The translations under genes were made by a program, and so were the position numbers. Below the pieces are notes generated by a model that saw only the letters and a program-made list of their open reading frames with translations, ran no database searches and was not told where the DNA came from. This document shows positions 9,578 through 17,913 of a stretch of DNA of 64,000 nt, one piece after another (positions within the stretch are counted from its first letter, which is position 1; every line of letters starts with the position of its first letter). Source of the DNA: Pseudomonas sp. Os17. GTDB taxonomy: Bacteria > Pseudomonadota > Gammaproteobacteria > Pseudomonadales > Pseudomonadaceae. The stretch is taken from assembly GCF_001547895.1 (NCBI RefSeq), contig NZ_AP014627.1:2793501-2857500 (forward strand), given 5' to 3'.

Positions 9578-9806
9578 GCCGAAAACCTCCGAGGGAGTGG
9601 GATTGCAAACCTCGGCAGCCTGCAGCGACCCACCTAACACGCGGCTTTCAGCCAGGTGAAGGAAGTTTTAGGTAAGGCCTGAATTTCCTTTCATGTGGAT
9701 TCATTTGTTCTCGCGCCCGGGCCTCGACAAGCTTGATGACCATCGACGCAGCCGATTTTTTCCGGCCGGCGTCGCACCTGTTTCTGTCACTTGCGAGGTT
9801 TTTTTC

Positions 9807-10211
9807 ATGTCCCTCAAACCGCTGTTGCTGCTGCCGGGCCTGGGCCTGGCGTGCCTGCTCTCGGCCTGTGCCGGGCCCGTGCCCAAGGCCGATCCGCAGC
9901 AGGCCTGGATCGATCTTTCCGCGGAGTCGCCCAACGATTTGCTGGCCGACAGCGTCGACGGCAAGCGCCTGAATGATGGCCGCTACTTCCAGGTCAGCCC
10001 GGGCCAGCACCGCTTGCAGATGGCCCTGTTGCAAGGGGCCAACGGCAACTCGGCGCAGCCCGAGTGCCTGGGACGCCTGGACTACGCAGGGTTCAAGGCG
10101 GGCGGGCATTACCAACTGCTGGAGTCGAGCCAGGGCCAGGACGTGAGCGCCGCCCTGGTGGATGCCCAGGGCCGGCCAGTGGCCCGGAGCCAGCCGTTCA
10201 GTTGCCTGTAA
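9807..10211 (+). CDS. Small lipoprotein, first of a tandem pair
   Basis: 134 residues from ATG 9807 with GAGG at 9795-9798. Type II signal peptide with lipobox LLSAC (lipidated Cys21). The mature part has the blocks DGRYFQVSPGQHRLQ, GFKAGGHYQLLESS and a terminal Cys, all shared with the next gene. The PG-x-H-RL pattern resembles small periplasmic beta-sandwich domains, but I do not recognise a function. Earlier in-frame starts lack the lipobox context. Residue after the lipid Cys is Ala, which favours outer-membrane sorting. Confidence 0.8.
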   Translation: MSLKPLLLLPGLGLACLLSACAGPVPKADPQQAWIDLSAESPNDLLADSVDGKRLNDGRYFQVSPGQHRLQMALLQGANGNSAQPECLGRLDYAGFKAGGHYQLLESSQGQDVSAALVDAQGRPVARSQPFSCL

Positions 10212-10243
10212 ACGCCTTTTTTCGACTGTCGAGGTACTGCGTC

Positions 10244-10654
10244 ATGACATTTAAACCGCTGCTGCTGATTCCTGCCCTGGGCCTGGTGTGCCTGCTTTCT
10301 GCCTGCGCTGGCCCCATGCCCCAGCCCGACCCCAGCGAGGCCTGGATCGGCTTGCAGGAAGAGGGTTCCAACGACCTGATGGCCGAACGGGTGGATGGGC
10401 ACAAGGTCGACGACGGGCGTTATTTTCAGGTCAAGCCCGGCACTCATCGCCTGGACGTGACCCTGTTTGAAGAGAGTGTCGGTGATTCCAACCAGCAAGA
10501 CTGCAACGGCCATCTCAGCTACAGCGGCTTCAAGGCCGGCGAGCATTACAAACTGGTGGAGTCGAGCCTGGGCAGCGAGGTGTCGGCGCGCTTGTATGAC
10601 GCCCAGGGCAAGCAGGTGGCCAGCACCCACGACTTCAGTTGCATGCCCGGCTGA
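10244..10654 (+). CDS. Small lipoprotein, second of a tandem pair
   Basis: 136 residues from ATG 10244. Clear paralogue of the preceding gene: same lipobox LLSAC, same position of the lipidated Cys, and matching blocks DGRYFQVKPGTHRLD and GFKAGEHYKLVESS. The gap is only 32 bp, with GTCGAGG 11 bases upstream, so the pair probably arose by tandem duplication and is one transcript. Function unknown; outer-membrane lipoprotein by the +2 Ala. Confidence 0.8.
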   Translation: MTFKPLLLIPALGLVCLLSACAGPMPQPDPSEAWIGLQEEGSNDLMAERVDGHKVDDGRYFQVKPGTHRLDVTLFEESVGDSNQQDCNGHLSYSGFKAGEHYKLVESSLGSEVSARLYDAQGKQVASTHDFSCMPG

Positions 10655-10701
10655 CGGGGCTGTTTAACGCGCGCAAATCAGGACGTTTCGCTCAACACAA
10701 A

Positions 10702-10757
10702 GAGACAGGCCTGACTTCAGGCCCATGGCGAGCCACGGGATCATGGGGGCCTGTCTC
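10702..10757. repeat. Inverted repeat upstream of DUF1016 nuclease gene
   Basis: GAGACAGGCC (10702-10711) and GGCCTGTCTC (10748-10757) are a perfect 10-bp inverted repeat. Inside it CCCATG and CATGGG extend the dyad. A strong hairpin or a protein site is possible. It lacks a T-run, so a simple terminator is less likely. Confidence 0.6.
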
Positions 10758-10777
10758 CCAGCAAGCGGGCGTGCGTT

Positions 10778-11794
10778 ATGAAGCAAAAGGCTGAAGCGGC
10801 AATTAACCCCACCGATGTGGCATTTGGCGAAGTGGCGCATATGATCAGCGCCGCGCGGCAACGGGCGGTGCGGGCGGTGAACACTGAACTGGTGGAGCTG
10901 TATTGGCAGGTCGGGGCCTATATCAGCCGCAAGCTCGAGGCGGCGGAATGGGGTGATGGCGTGGTCCAGCAATTGGCCGATTACCTGGCGCGGCAGCAGC
11001 CGGGGCTGCGGGGGTTTACCCGGGCCAACCTGTTTCGCATGCGGCAGTTTTATGAGGCCTATCGCGATGACGAGAAAGTCGCACCACTGGTGCGACAATT
11101 GTCCTGGAGCCACCATCTGGTGGTGATGGGGCAGAGCAAAGGGCCACGTGAGCGTGAGTTCTACCTGCGCTTGGCGATCCAGGAGCACTGGTCGAGGCGC
11201 GAGTTGGAACGGCAGATCAAATCCGCGCTGTTCGAACGCACGCTGAGCCACCCGGCCAATGCCACGGCCACCTTGAAACAGGCCCGTCCCGAGGCCCTGA
11301 AGGTCTTCAAGGATGCCTACATGGTGGAGTTTCTCGACCTGCCCCCGGGGCATGACGAGGCCGATCTGCATCAGGGGCTGGTGCGTCAACTCAAGGATTT
11401 TCTGATCGAGATGGGCCGCGACTTCTGCTTTGTCGCTTCGGGCTACCCCTTGCAGGTTGGCGGGCGCGATTTCGTCCTGGATCTGCTGCTGTTCCATCGT
11501 GGGTTGAATTGCCTGGTGGCCGTTGAACTCAAGGTCGGGCGCTTCGAACCGGAGTACCTGGGCAAGCTGGGCTTCTACCTGAAGGCCCTGGATCGTCAGG
11601 TGCGCAAACCCCACGAAAAACCGGCCCTGGGCGTGCTGCTGTGTGCCAGCAAGGAAGACGAGGTGGTGGAATATGCCCTCAACCGTTCGCTGTCTCCGGC
11701 GTTGATCGCCGAGTACCGGACCCAGTTGCCGGACAAACAACTGCTGCAGGCCAAGCTGCAGGAGTTCTATGCCCTGGACACGCAGGCGCGGTGA
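10778..11794 (+). CDS. DUF1016 (YhcG-type) PD-(D/E)XK nuclease family protein
   Basis: 338 residues. N-terminal DUF1016 helical domain (about 15-180: ELYWQVGAYISRK, FTRANLFRMRQFYEAY, LSWSHHLVVM) and a C-terminal PD-(D/E)XK nuclease core with Asp235 (FVLDLLLFH) and Glu250-x-Lys252 (VAVELKVG). All catalytic positions appear present. YhcG-type proteins are often seen in accessory or defence regions or linked to type I restriction loci; none is adjacent here. No RBS is obvious before ATG 10778. A strong inverted repeat lies just upstream. Possible roles in DNA processing or defence are inference. Confidence 0.85.
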   Translation: MKQKAEAAINPTDVAFGEVAHMISAARQRAVRAVNTELVELYWQVGAYISRKLEAAEWGDGVVQQLADYLARQQPGLRGFTRANLFRMRQFYEAYRDDEKVAPLVRQLSWSHHLVVMGQSKGPREREFYLRLAIQEHWSRRELERQIKSALFERTLSHPANATATLKQARPEALKVFKDAYMVEFLDLPPGHDEADLHQGLVRQLKDFLIEMGRDFCFVASGYPLQVGGRDFVLDLLLFHRGLNCLVAVELKVGRFEPEYLGKLGFYLKALDRQVRKPHEKPALGVLLCASKEDEVVEYALNRSLSPALIAEYRTQLPDKQLLQAKLQEFYALDTQAR

Positions 11795-11869
11795 GCCGGG
11801 CGGCGACTCTGGCCGGGCTGCCGCAGCGCCCTGGTGAGTCGAGTGCGCACCCAGGCGCCGCCCTCCGGT

Positions 11870-12208
11870 TCATTGCGGCTCACTGCCGAACCAGTCGGCC
11901 AGGCGTGCGCTGGCTTGCTCCCGGACCTCGGCGTTGATGTGGGCGGCCACCGTCACCACCGAGCCGGTCAACAGGCCGAGGTCATCCACGTACCCGGCCC
12001 CGGGAATCAGGTCGGGGATCAGGTCCAGCGGCAGCACGAAGTAACCCAGGGCGGCGTAGATGGTGGTCTTGGCCCAGATCGGGGTTTGCGGTCGTTGCGC
12101 GGCGTAGTAGAGCCACAGGGCTTTCTGGATCAGGGCCCGGCCGATGCGCGAGGCGTAGCGGCCGATCTTGTGCCAGAAACAGAGTTCAAGGGACTGGGCG
12201 GTGGACAT
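11870..12208 (-). CDS. DUF1232 (YkvA family) small membrane protein
   Basis: 112 residues from ATG 12208 with AGGAGTGCGCC upstream. Contains the DUF1232 core LGYFVLPLDLIPDLIPG-x-G-YVDDLGLL, a hydrophobic stretch with conserved acidic residues. The molecular role of the family is not established. It is on the same strand as the sulfide locus and 104 bp below the last YeeE gene, so it may or may not belong to that transcript. Confidence 0.8.
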   Translation of the reverse strand: MSTAQSLELCFWHKIGRYASRIGRALIQKALWLYYAAQRPQTPIWAKTTIYAALGYFVLPLDLIPDLIPGAGYVDDLGLLTGSVVTVAAHINAEVREQASARLADWFGSEPQ

Positions 12209-12312
12209 GGCGCACTCCTGGTGGGGCATGGGTCCAGGTCATGGTCGCCACCTAAGCGCTGGTTCGGCAGAGGCCAATATTTCCCCGGTGGTTTCCCTCG
12301 TAGCAGTGCTGT

Positions 12313-12732
12313 TCAGGGCTGCCGACGGGCCTCCAGGCGCTGGAACAGCAGCATGCCCAGGAGCATGGCCAGGACGAACACCCAGGCTTGCCAGTGGCCC
12401 CCCGGCAACAGCACCAGGGCCGGTCCCGGGCAGATCCCGGCTATGCCCCAGCCGATGCCGAACAGCAGGCTGCCGCCGATCAGGCGTCGATCGACATTGC
12501 GCTTGGCGGGGATCTGCATGGGCGCCCCGAGCAGCGAGCGCGAGCGGCCCATGGCCCAATGGAAAGGCCACCAGGCCACGGCGATGGCGCCGAGCATCAC
12601 CAGCGCCAGGGACGGATCCCAGCGGCCGGCCAGGTCGAGAAAGCCCAGGACCTTGGCCGGATTGGCCATGCCTGCCAGCAGCAGGCCGATGCCGAACAGC
12701 AGGCCGGCAAAAAATGCGCTGAGTTTTCTCAT
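12313..12732 (-). CDS. YeeE/YedE-family half transporter (DUF6691 type)
   Basis: 139 residues, about four membrane helices. N-terminal half-signature FFAGLLFGIGLLLAGMANPAKVLGFLD and a later FGIGWGIAGICPGPA with the conserved Cys of YeeE-type sulfur transporters. Its ATG at 12732 overlaps the stop of the upstream half (ATGA), so the two are translationally coupled and probably assemble as a heterodimer matching the two halves of thiosulfate transporter YeeE. In sulfide or BigR-type loci such pairs accompany persulfide dioxygenase. The transported sulfur species is not known here. Confidence 0.85.
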   Translation of the reverse strand: MRKLSAFFAGLLFGIGLLLAGMANPAKVLGFLDLAGRWDPSLALVMLGAIAVAWWPFHWAMGRSRSLLGAPMQIPAKRNVDRRLIGGSLLFGIGWGIAGICPGPALVLLPGGHWQAWVFVLAMLLGMLLFQRLEARRQP

Positions 12733-13169
12733 GGCAGCAGCCCCAGTCCGTGGCGCAATACCCAGACCGTGGCGAAGCCGGTGCCCATGAAGCACAGGGT
12801 GGCGACGAGCGAGCGTGGCGACAGCCGGGAAATGCCGCAGACCCCGTGGCCGCTGGTGCAACCGGCGCCATAGCGGGTGCCGATGCCCACCAGCAGGCCG
12901 GCGCCGATCAGGCCGAGCAGGCCGCCCTGGAACTCGGCCACCGGCAGGGCGTGAAACAGGCCCCAGAGCAGGGGCGCCAGCAACAGCCCGAGGATGAACA
13001 GGGCTTTTTCGCCCCAGCCGTCGCTGCCCGGTTGCAGCAGGCTGCCGAGCAGGCCGCTGATTCCGGCGATGCGCCCGTTGGCGACGATCAACAGCCCGGC
13101 CGCCAGGCCGATCAGCGCGCCTCCGGCCAGGGCCGAGCCCGGGGTGAAATGTACGGCATCAAAGAGCAT
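12729..13169 (-). CDS. YeeE/YedE-family half transporter
   Basis: 146 residues from ATG 13169 (AGGAAAT 7-8 bases upstream). Four or so hydrophobic segments and the motif GAGCTSGHGVCGISRLSPRS, the Cys-bearing hairpin that carries sulfur ligands in YeeE. Forms a coupled pair with the next gene. It is separated from tauE-like by 135 bp that contains one REP half, so it may also be expressed separately. Confidence 0.87.
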   Translation of the reverse strand: MLFDAVHFTPGSALAGGALIGLAAGLLIVANGRIAGISGLLGSLLQPGSDGWGEKALFILGLLLAPLLWGLFHALPVAEFQGGLLGLIGAGLLVGIGTRYGAGCTSGHGVCGISRLSPRSLVATLCFMGTGFATVWVLRHGLGLLP

Positions 13170-13228
13170 GGGGATTTCCTCTGCATGGTCCTGTTGTTCC
13201 ACCTTGGAAGCGCGGCGTCGGTGGCGAC

Positions 13229-13250
13229 GCCTTCGCTGGCAAGCCAGCGG
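13229..13250. repeat. Single REP half
   Basis: CCTTCGCTGGCAAGCCAGCG matches the REP arms found at 28.2, 38.1, 42.3, 45.4 and 58.9 kb. It lies between the TauE-like and YeeE genes. Confidence 0.6.
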
Positions 13251-13304
13251 CGACAGCTGCCGTGTAACTGTTGTTGTGGCAGCCGGCTGGCCGGCGCAAG
13301 GACT

Positions 13305-14132
13305 TCAATGGGACAGCCAGCCCAGGGCCCCGCCCGCCAGCAGCAGCGCCGCCAGCATGCCGGTGACGGCGAACAGTTGTTGCAGGCGCGGCCCGGCCAG
13401 GTGGCTGGCCACCTGACGGCCCAGCACCAGGCCCACTACCGCGCCCAGGGCAAAGGGTGCGCCCACCGCCCAGTGCATCACCCCGCTGAGGCTGGCGGTC
13501 ACCACGCTGCCCAGGGACACCAGGGCAATCACCGCCAAGGAGGTGGCGACGATACTCTTGCTGTCCAGGTTGGTGTAGCGGCTCAGGGCCGGGATGATCA
13601 CGAAGCCGCCGCCCACGCCGAGCAACCCCGACAGCAGCCCCGAGAGCATGCCGGTGAAGGTCAGTGCCCGGGCGCAGGGCAGGGTCCAGCGCAGGCGGCC
13701 CTGGGCCGGGTTGAGCACGCAGGGCAGGAAAGCCGGGCGCGGCGCCGCCCGGCCCTGTTTCAATTCCAGGCTGGCCTTGCGCAGGATACGTCCGCAGGCA
13801 TACAGCAGCACCAGGGAAAACAGCAGGGCCAGGGGCAGGTTGGGCAGGCGGTGGGCCAGCCACAGCCCCAGCGGCGCCATGAGGATGCCGATGCTGGCGA
13901 CAAACCCCGCCGCACGGTAGCGCACGATGCCCTGGCGCAGGCCCAGCACCGCGCCGACGCTGGCGGCCAGACCCACCGCCAGCAGGCCGATAGGGGCGGC
14001 CTCGACCATGCTCAAGCCCAGGCCGAACACCAGCAATGGCACCGCGAGGATGCCGCCGCCGGCTCCCGTCAGCGCCAGGATCGCGCCAATGACCGCCCCC
14101 AGCCCAGCGCCCAAAAGACTGTGTTCATTCAT
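13305..14132 (-). CDS. TauE/SafE-family sulfite/anion exporter
   Basis: 275 residues from ATG 14132, which overlaps the upstream SQR stop as ATGA. About eight membrane helices, with the two repeated family signatures ALTGAGGGILAVPLLV near the N-terminus and GLLSGLLGVGGGFVIIPAL in the second half. The family exports sulfite or organosulfonates. Next to sulfide oxidation genes it would plausibly remove sulfite made by the persulfide dioxygenase. Confidence 0.9.
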   Translation of the reverse strand: MNEHSLLGAGLGAVIGAILALTGAGGGILAVPLLVFGLGLSMVEAAPIGLLAVGLAASVGAVLGLRQGIVRYRAAGFVASIGILMAPLGLWLAHRLPNLPLALLFSLVLLYACGRILRKASLELKQGRAAPRPAFLPCVLNPAQGRLRWTLPCARALTFTGMLSGLLSGLLGVGGGFVIIPALSRYTNLDSKSIVATSLAVIALVSLGSVVTASLSGVMHWAVGAPFALGAVVGLVLGRQVASHLAGPRLQQLFAVTGMLAALLLAGGALGWLSH

Positions 14133-15406
14133 GTCTTCGGGGTGTCCGTGGCCTGGGTCGGTTGCGCCAGCCATTCATGGCCCTTGAGCATGCCGCGCCA
14201 GTACAGCGGCGGCAGAATCCGTTCCTTCAGCCACCAGGCGCGGCGGGTCGGCTGGCGGCCGTCCAGCAGCCAGCGCGGAAAGCTCGGTGCCAGCTTGCCG
14301 CCGTAGGTGAATTCGGCGAGGACGATCTTGCCCCGCTCCACGGTCAGCGGGCAGGAGCCGTAGCCGTCATAGGCGGCCAGCCGGGTCAGGCGCTTGAGGG
14401 CCACCAGCACGTTGTTGGCCACCACCGGCGCCTGCTTGCGCGCCGCGGCGGCGGTCTTGGCGTTGCTGGTATTGGTGGCGTCGCCCAGGCCGTGGATGTT
14501 GACGAAACGCCTGTGGCGCAGGCTGTGGGGATCGACGTCGATCCAGCCGGCGGCGTCCGCCAGCGGGCTGTGGCGGATGAAATCCGGGGCGCATTGCGGC
14601 GGCACCACGTGCAGCAGGTCGAAGGCGCGCTCCAGGGTTTCCTGGCGGCCGTCGGCCAGGGTGCGGACGAAGGTCGCGCGCTGCGCCGGGCCGTTCACCG
14701 CCATCAGGTTGTGGCCGAAATCCAGCTCGATGGCGTATTTCTTCACGTATTCCATCAGCGCCGGCACATAGTCGGCCACGCCGAACAGCACGCCGCCGGC
14801 ATTCAGGAAACGCGGCTTGATCGCCCCCAGGCGACCGTGGCGCCGCCAGTGGTCGCAGGACAGGTACATGGCTTTCTGCGGCGCGCCGGCGCACTTGATC
14901 GGCATCGGCGGTTGGCTGAACAGCGCCTCGCCCTGTTGCAGCTGCTGCACCTGTTGCCAGGTGTAGGGCGCCAGGTCGTAGCGGTAGTTGGAGGTCACGC
15001 CGTGGTTGCCCAGGGCCTGGGGCAGGCCGTCGATGGCCGCCCAGTCGAGCTTGAGCCCGGGGCAGACGATCAACTGGTCGTAGGCCAGCACGTGGCCGTT
15101 GTCCAGCACCAGGGCATTGTGTTGCGGTTCGAACTGGCTGACCGCGCGCTGGATCCACTTGACGCCCTGGGGAATCAGCTCGGCCATGGTCCGTTCGGTG
15201 GACGCGGCGCTGAATACCCCGGCGCCCACCAGGGTCCAGCCGGGCTGGTAATAGTGGTGCTGGGCGGGGTCGATAAGGGCCACGTCCAGGTGCGGATCGC
15301 GGGTCAAGAGGCTGGCGGCAACGGCGATGCCGGCGGCACCGCCACCGACGATCAGCACCTGGTGGCTGCCGTCGACGGGGCGCAGGGCCGGGTTGAAGGG
15401 ACGCAT
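14129..15406 (-). CDS. sqr: Sulfide:quinone oxidoreductase, mitochondrial SQOR-like (type II)
   Basis: 425 residues. N-terminal FAD motif VLIVGGGAAGIAVA and the active-site cysteines Cys172 (PIKCAGAPQKAMYLS) and Cys352 (YDGYGSCPL), both in contexts matching human SQOR. Oxidises sulfide, passes electrons to the quinone pool and releases sulfane sulfur to an acceptor. Membrane-associated by family. RBS GGAGACC precedes the ATG. The gene sits 30 bp after the persulfide dioxygenase gene, so the two steps are co-expressed. Confidence 0.92.
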   Translation of the reverse strand: MRPFNPALRPVDGSHQVLIVGGGAAGIAVAASLLTRDPHLDVALIDPAQHHYYQPGWTLVGAGVFSAASTERTMAELIPQGVKWIQRAVSQFEPQHNALVLDNGHVLAYDQLIVCPGLKLDWAAIDGLPQALGNHGVTSNYRYDLAPYTWQQVQQLQQGEALFSQPPMPIKCAGAPQKAMYLSCDHWRRHGRLGAIKPRFLNAGGVLFGVADYVPALMEYVKKYAIELDFGHNLMAVNGPAQRATFVRTLADGRQETLERAFDLLHVVPPQCAPDFIRHSPLADAAGWIDVDPHSLRHRRFVNIHGLGDATNTSNAKTAAAARKQAPVVANNVLVALKRLTRLAAYDGYGSCPLTVERGKIVLAEFTYGGKLAPSFPRWLLDGRQPTRRAWWLKERILPPLYWRGMLKGHEWLAQPTQATDTPKT

Positions 15407-15436
15407 GGCAAGGTCTCCGTGTGGAGTCGTTAATCG

Positions 15437-16321
15437 TTATAGGGTGTTCAGGGGAATCTTCAGGTAGCTCACGCCGTTGTCTTCGGGCTCGGGAAACTGC
15501 CCGCTGCGCATGTTGACCTGCACCGAAGGCAGGATCAGCACCGGCATGTCCAGGGTCGCGTCACGGGCTTCGCGCATCTTCACGAAGCTGTCTTCGTCGA
15601 CGCCCTGATGGATGTGGATGTTGTTGGCGCGCTGCTCGGCAACGGTGGTCATGTACTGCAGCTCGCGGCCGTTGGGCAGGTAGTCGTGGCACATGAACAG
15701 CCGGGTTTGCGGGGGCAGGGCGAGGATCTTGCCGATGGAGCGGTACAGGGTCCGCGCGTCGGCCCCGGGGAAGTCGCAGCGGGCGGTGCCGTAGTCGGGC
15801 ATGAACAGGGTGTCGCCGACAAAGGCCACGCACTCATCGCCGACCTGCACCAGGTAGGTCATGCAGGCCGGGGTGTGCCCCGGGGTGTGCAGGGCGCGGG
15901 CGCCGAGGCCGCCGATGGCGAATTCGGCGCCGTCTTCCAGCAGCACGTCGAACTGGCTGCCGTCGCGGGCAAAGCTCGGGGCCTCGTTGAACAGTGCGCC
16001 GAAGACTTTCTGCACCCGGGTGATCTGATTGCCGATGGCCACCCGGGCCCCCAGCTGGTCCTTGAGGTAGGCCGCGGCGGACAGGTGATCGGCGTGCACG
16101 TGGGTTTCCAGGATCCAGTCGACACGGGCGTCCAGCTCGCGCACCCGGGCGATCAGGCGGTCGGCGGACTCGGTGCGGGTGCGGCCGGATTTCGGGTCGT
16201 AGTCCAGCACGCTGTCGATCAGCGCGCAGCGGCGGCTGGCCTGGTCCATCACCAGGTAGCTGATGGTCCAGGTCTGACTGTCGAAAAAGGCTTCTACACG
16301 CAGCGTGTCGCTGATGATCAT
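15437..16321 (-). CDS. pdo: Persulfide dioxygenase (ETHE1/Blh-like, metallo-beta-lactamase fold)
   Basis: 294 residues from ATG 16321. Metal-binding motifs THVHADH (about 73-79), HTPGHT (145-150), GDTLF (169-173) and a late FMCHDY histidine (212). This one-iron ligand set and the layout match ETHE1-like persulfide dioxygenases (PDO2 type), which oxidise glutathione persulfide to sulfite. First gene of the sulfide operon. A -24/-12 promoter ends 60 bp before its start. A plain hydrolase is unlikely given SQR next door. Confidence 0.9.
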   Translation of the reverse strand: MIISDTLRVEAFFDSQTWTISYLVMDQASRRCALIDSVLDYDPKSGRTRTESADRLIARVRELDARVDWILETHVHADHLSAAAYLKDQLGARVAIGNQITRVQKVFGALFNEAPSFARDGSQFDVLLEDGAEFAIGGLGARALHTPGHTPACMTYLVQVGDECVAFVGDTLFMPDYGTARCDFPGADARTLYRSIGKILALPPQTRLFMCHDYLPNGRELQYMTTVAEQRANNIHIHQGVDEDSFVKMREARDATLDMPVLILPSVQVNMRSGQFPEPEDNGVSYLKIPLNTL

Positions 16322-16380
16322 GGGGCACTCCAGGCAATGAAGGTGAGGACAGTCTGCGCTGTCGCTCGTCCCTTGGACTG

Positions 16381-16395
16381 TCAATAAACGTGCCA
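16381..16395 (-). promoter_or_regulatory. Sigma54 (-24/-12) promoter for the pdo-sqr operon
   Basis: On the minus strand the sequence is TGGCACGTTTATTGA. It matches TGGCACG-N4-TTGC at every conserved position except the last base (A instead of C), with correct spacing. It lies about 60 bp upstream of the pdo ATG and is flanked upstream by an activator-site array. Confidence 0.75.
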
Positions 16396-16474
16396 ACCTC
16401 AAACACCCGGATTGGCCACCTGTTCATTGAAGTAGAAGGCCGCAGAGGCTGCCATCAGGCGTTTTGTGCCGCGA

Positions 16475-16525
16475 CTGCCAACGTCATTTGGCAGTGGTTT
16501 GGCAGTTTGTGGCAGAAAATGGCAG
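16475..16525. promoter_or_regulatory. Phased TGGCAG array, candidate FisR upstream activator sites
   Basis: Four direct TGGCAG copies start at 16489, 16500, 16510 and 16520, spaced 11, 10 and 10 bp. An inverted CTGCCA at 16475-16480 makes a dyad with the first, and another lies at 16449. The array is 80-140 bp upstream of the -24/-12 promoter, the normal range for bacterial enhancer-binding proteins. Confidence 0.65.
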
Positions 16526-16572
16526 AAAGCCGCGGCGTGCTTTAAGCTGCCGCCACTGCCCCGGAGTTGCCC

Positions 16573-17886
16573 ATGTCCCTGATCGCCACCGACCTTGCCC
16601 AGCCGTCCATGTCTGCCCTGGTGTCCTACCTCGAACACGATCCGCAACCGACCATCGTGCTCGACACCGACTACAACATCATCGCCGCCAACACCGCCTA
16701 CCAGCGTCAGTTCGGCGTGGCCGGCAAGCCCCACGTCGGCGCCAAGTGCTACCGCGTCTCCCACCAGTTCGCCGTGCCCTGCGATCAGGCCGGCGAGCAT
16801 TGCCCGATGCGCAAGGCCCATGACAGCCGGGTGCCGGAGCGCATGCTGCACATCCATCACACGCCTCGCGGCCCGGAGCACGTGGACGTGGAACTGCGGC
16901 CGATCATCGGCGAGGCCGGCACCGTGGTGGCCTACGTCGAGCGCTTGAGTTCGGTGGCGGTGGCTTCGGTGCAGCCCCAGCAGAAAGGCCTGGTGGGACG
17001 CTCGCCGGCCTTCAATGAAGCCCTGAGCGCCTTGCAGCGGGCGGCTCCGGCGCCGATCCCGGTGTTGTTGCAGGGCGAGTCCGGCACCGGCAAGGAGCTG
17101 TTCGCCCGGGCCCTGCACGACGGCAGCCCCAGGGCCAGCGGGCCGCTGGTGGTGGTGGACTGCACCGGGCTCACCGAAACCCTGCTGGAAAGCGAACTGT
17201 TCGGCTATGAAAAGGGCGCCTTTACCGGCGCCCTGCAACGCAAGATCGGCCTGGCGGAAGCGGCCCACGGCGGCACCCTGTTTCTCGATGAAATCGGCGA
17301 GGTGCCCCTGGCCATGCAGGTCAAGCTGCTGCGCCTGATCGAGTCCGGCAGCTTCCGCCCAGTGGGCAGCCTGCGCACCGTGCACTCGGATTTTCGCCTG
17401 GTGGCGGCCACCCACAAGCCGCTCAAGGAAATGGTCGCCGCCGGCAGCTTCCGCCAGGACCTGTACTACCGCATCAGCGCCTTCCCGATCCGCCTGCCGG
17501 CGCTGCGCGAACGCAGCGACGACCTGCCGCTGCTGATCGACAGCCTGCTGCGCCGCCTCGATCCCGGGGTGGTGCCGCGAGTCGATCCCCAGGCCCTGGA
17601 ACAGCTGCAGCTGTACACCTACCCGGGCAATATCCGCGAGCTGCGCAACATCCTCGAACGGGCGCGCTTGTTCAGCGATGACGGGGTGATCCGCCTGCAG
17701 GACCTGCCGGCGGAACTGCGCCGTCCCCAGGCCCCGGTCCCGGTGACCCGGCGCCGGGCCGGCAAGGACCTGGAGCAACTGGCCCATGCCCTGGAAGTCT
17801 TCGACGGCTCGCGCAGCGAACTGGCCAAGGCCCTGGGCCTGAGCGAACGCACGCTGTACCGGCGCCTCAAGGCCCTGGGCCTGTAG
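16573..17886 (+). CDS. fisR: FisR-type sigma54-dependent transcriptional activator (sulfane sulfur sensor)
   Basis: 437 residues from ATG 16573 (CGGAG upstream). N-terminal PAS-like sensor (about 10-125) with Cys59, Cys70 and Cys77; the C-x10-C-x6-C spacing equals that described for the persulfide-sensing FisR of Cupriavidus. Then an AAA+ domain with Walker A GESGTGKE, the sigma54-contacting GAFTGA loop, Walker [10 protein letters not shown] and an R-finger region, and a C-terminal Fis-type HTH ([18 protein letters not shown]). Divergent from pdo-sqr, which it very likely activates when polysulfide or persulfide builds up. Confidence 0.92.
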   Translation: MSLIATDLAQPSMSALVSYLEHDPQPTIVLDTDYNIIAANTAYQRQFGVAGKPHVGAKCYRVSHQFAVPCDQAGEHCPMRKAHDSRVPERMLHIHHTPRGPEHVDVELRPIIGEAGTVVAYVERLSSVAVASVQPQQKGLVGRSPAFNEALSALQRAAPAPIPVLLQGESGTGKELFARALHDGSPRASGPLVVVDCTGLTETLLESELFGYEKGAFTGALQRKIGLAEAAHGGTLFLDEIGEVPLAMQVKLLRLIESGSFRPVGSLRTVHSDFRLVAATHKPLKEMVAAGSFRQDLYYRISAFPIRLPALRERSDDLPLLIDSLLRRLDPGVVPRVDPQALEQLQLYTYPGNIRELRNILERARLFSDDGVIRLQDLPAELRRPQAPVPVTRRRAGKDLEQLAHALEVFDGSRSELAKALGLSERTLYRRLKALGL

Positions 17887-17913
17887 CCGCCGGGCGGACG
17901 GCCGCAGCCGGGT

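Noticed and set aside
10664..10743. Short minus-strand frame across the inverted repeat before DUF1016
   Set aside because: It exists only because the dyad is open in that frame; no RBS and no neighbour on that strand.
16498..16534. Sigma54 promoter for fisR within the TGGCAG array
   Set aside because: TGG boxes are present but no GC dinucleotide lies at the required -12 position.
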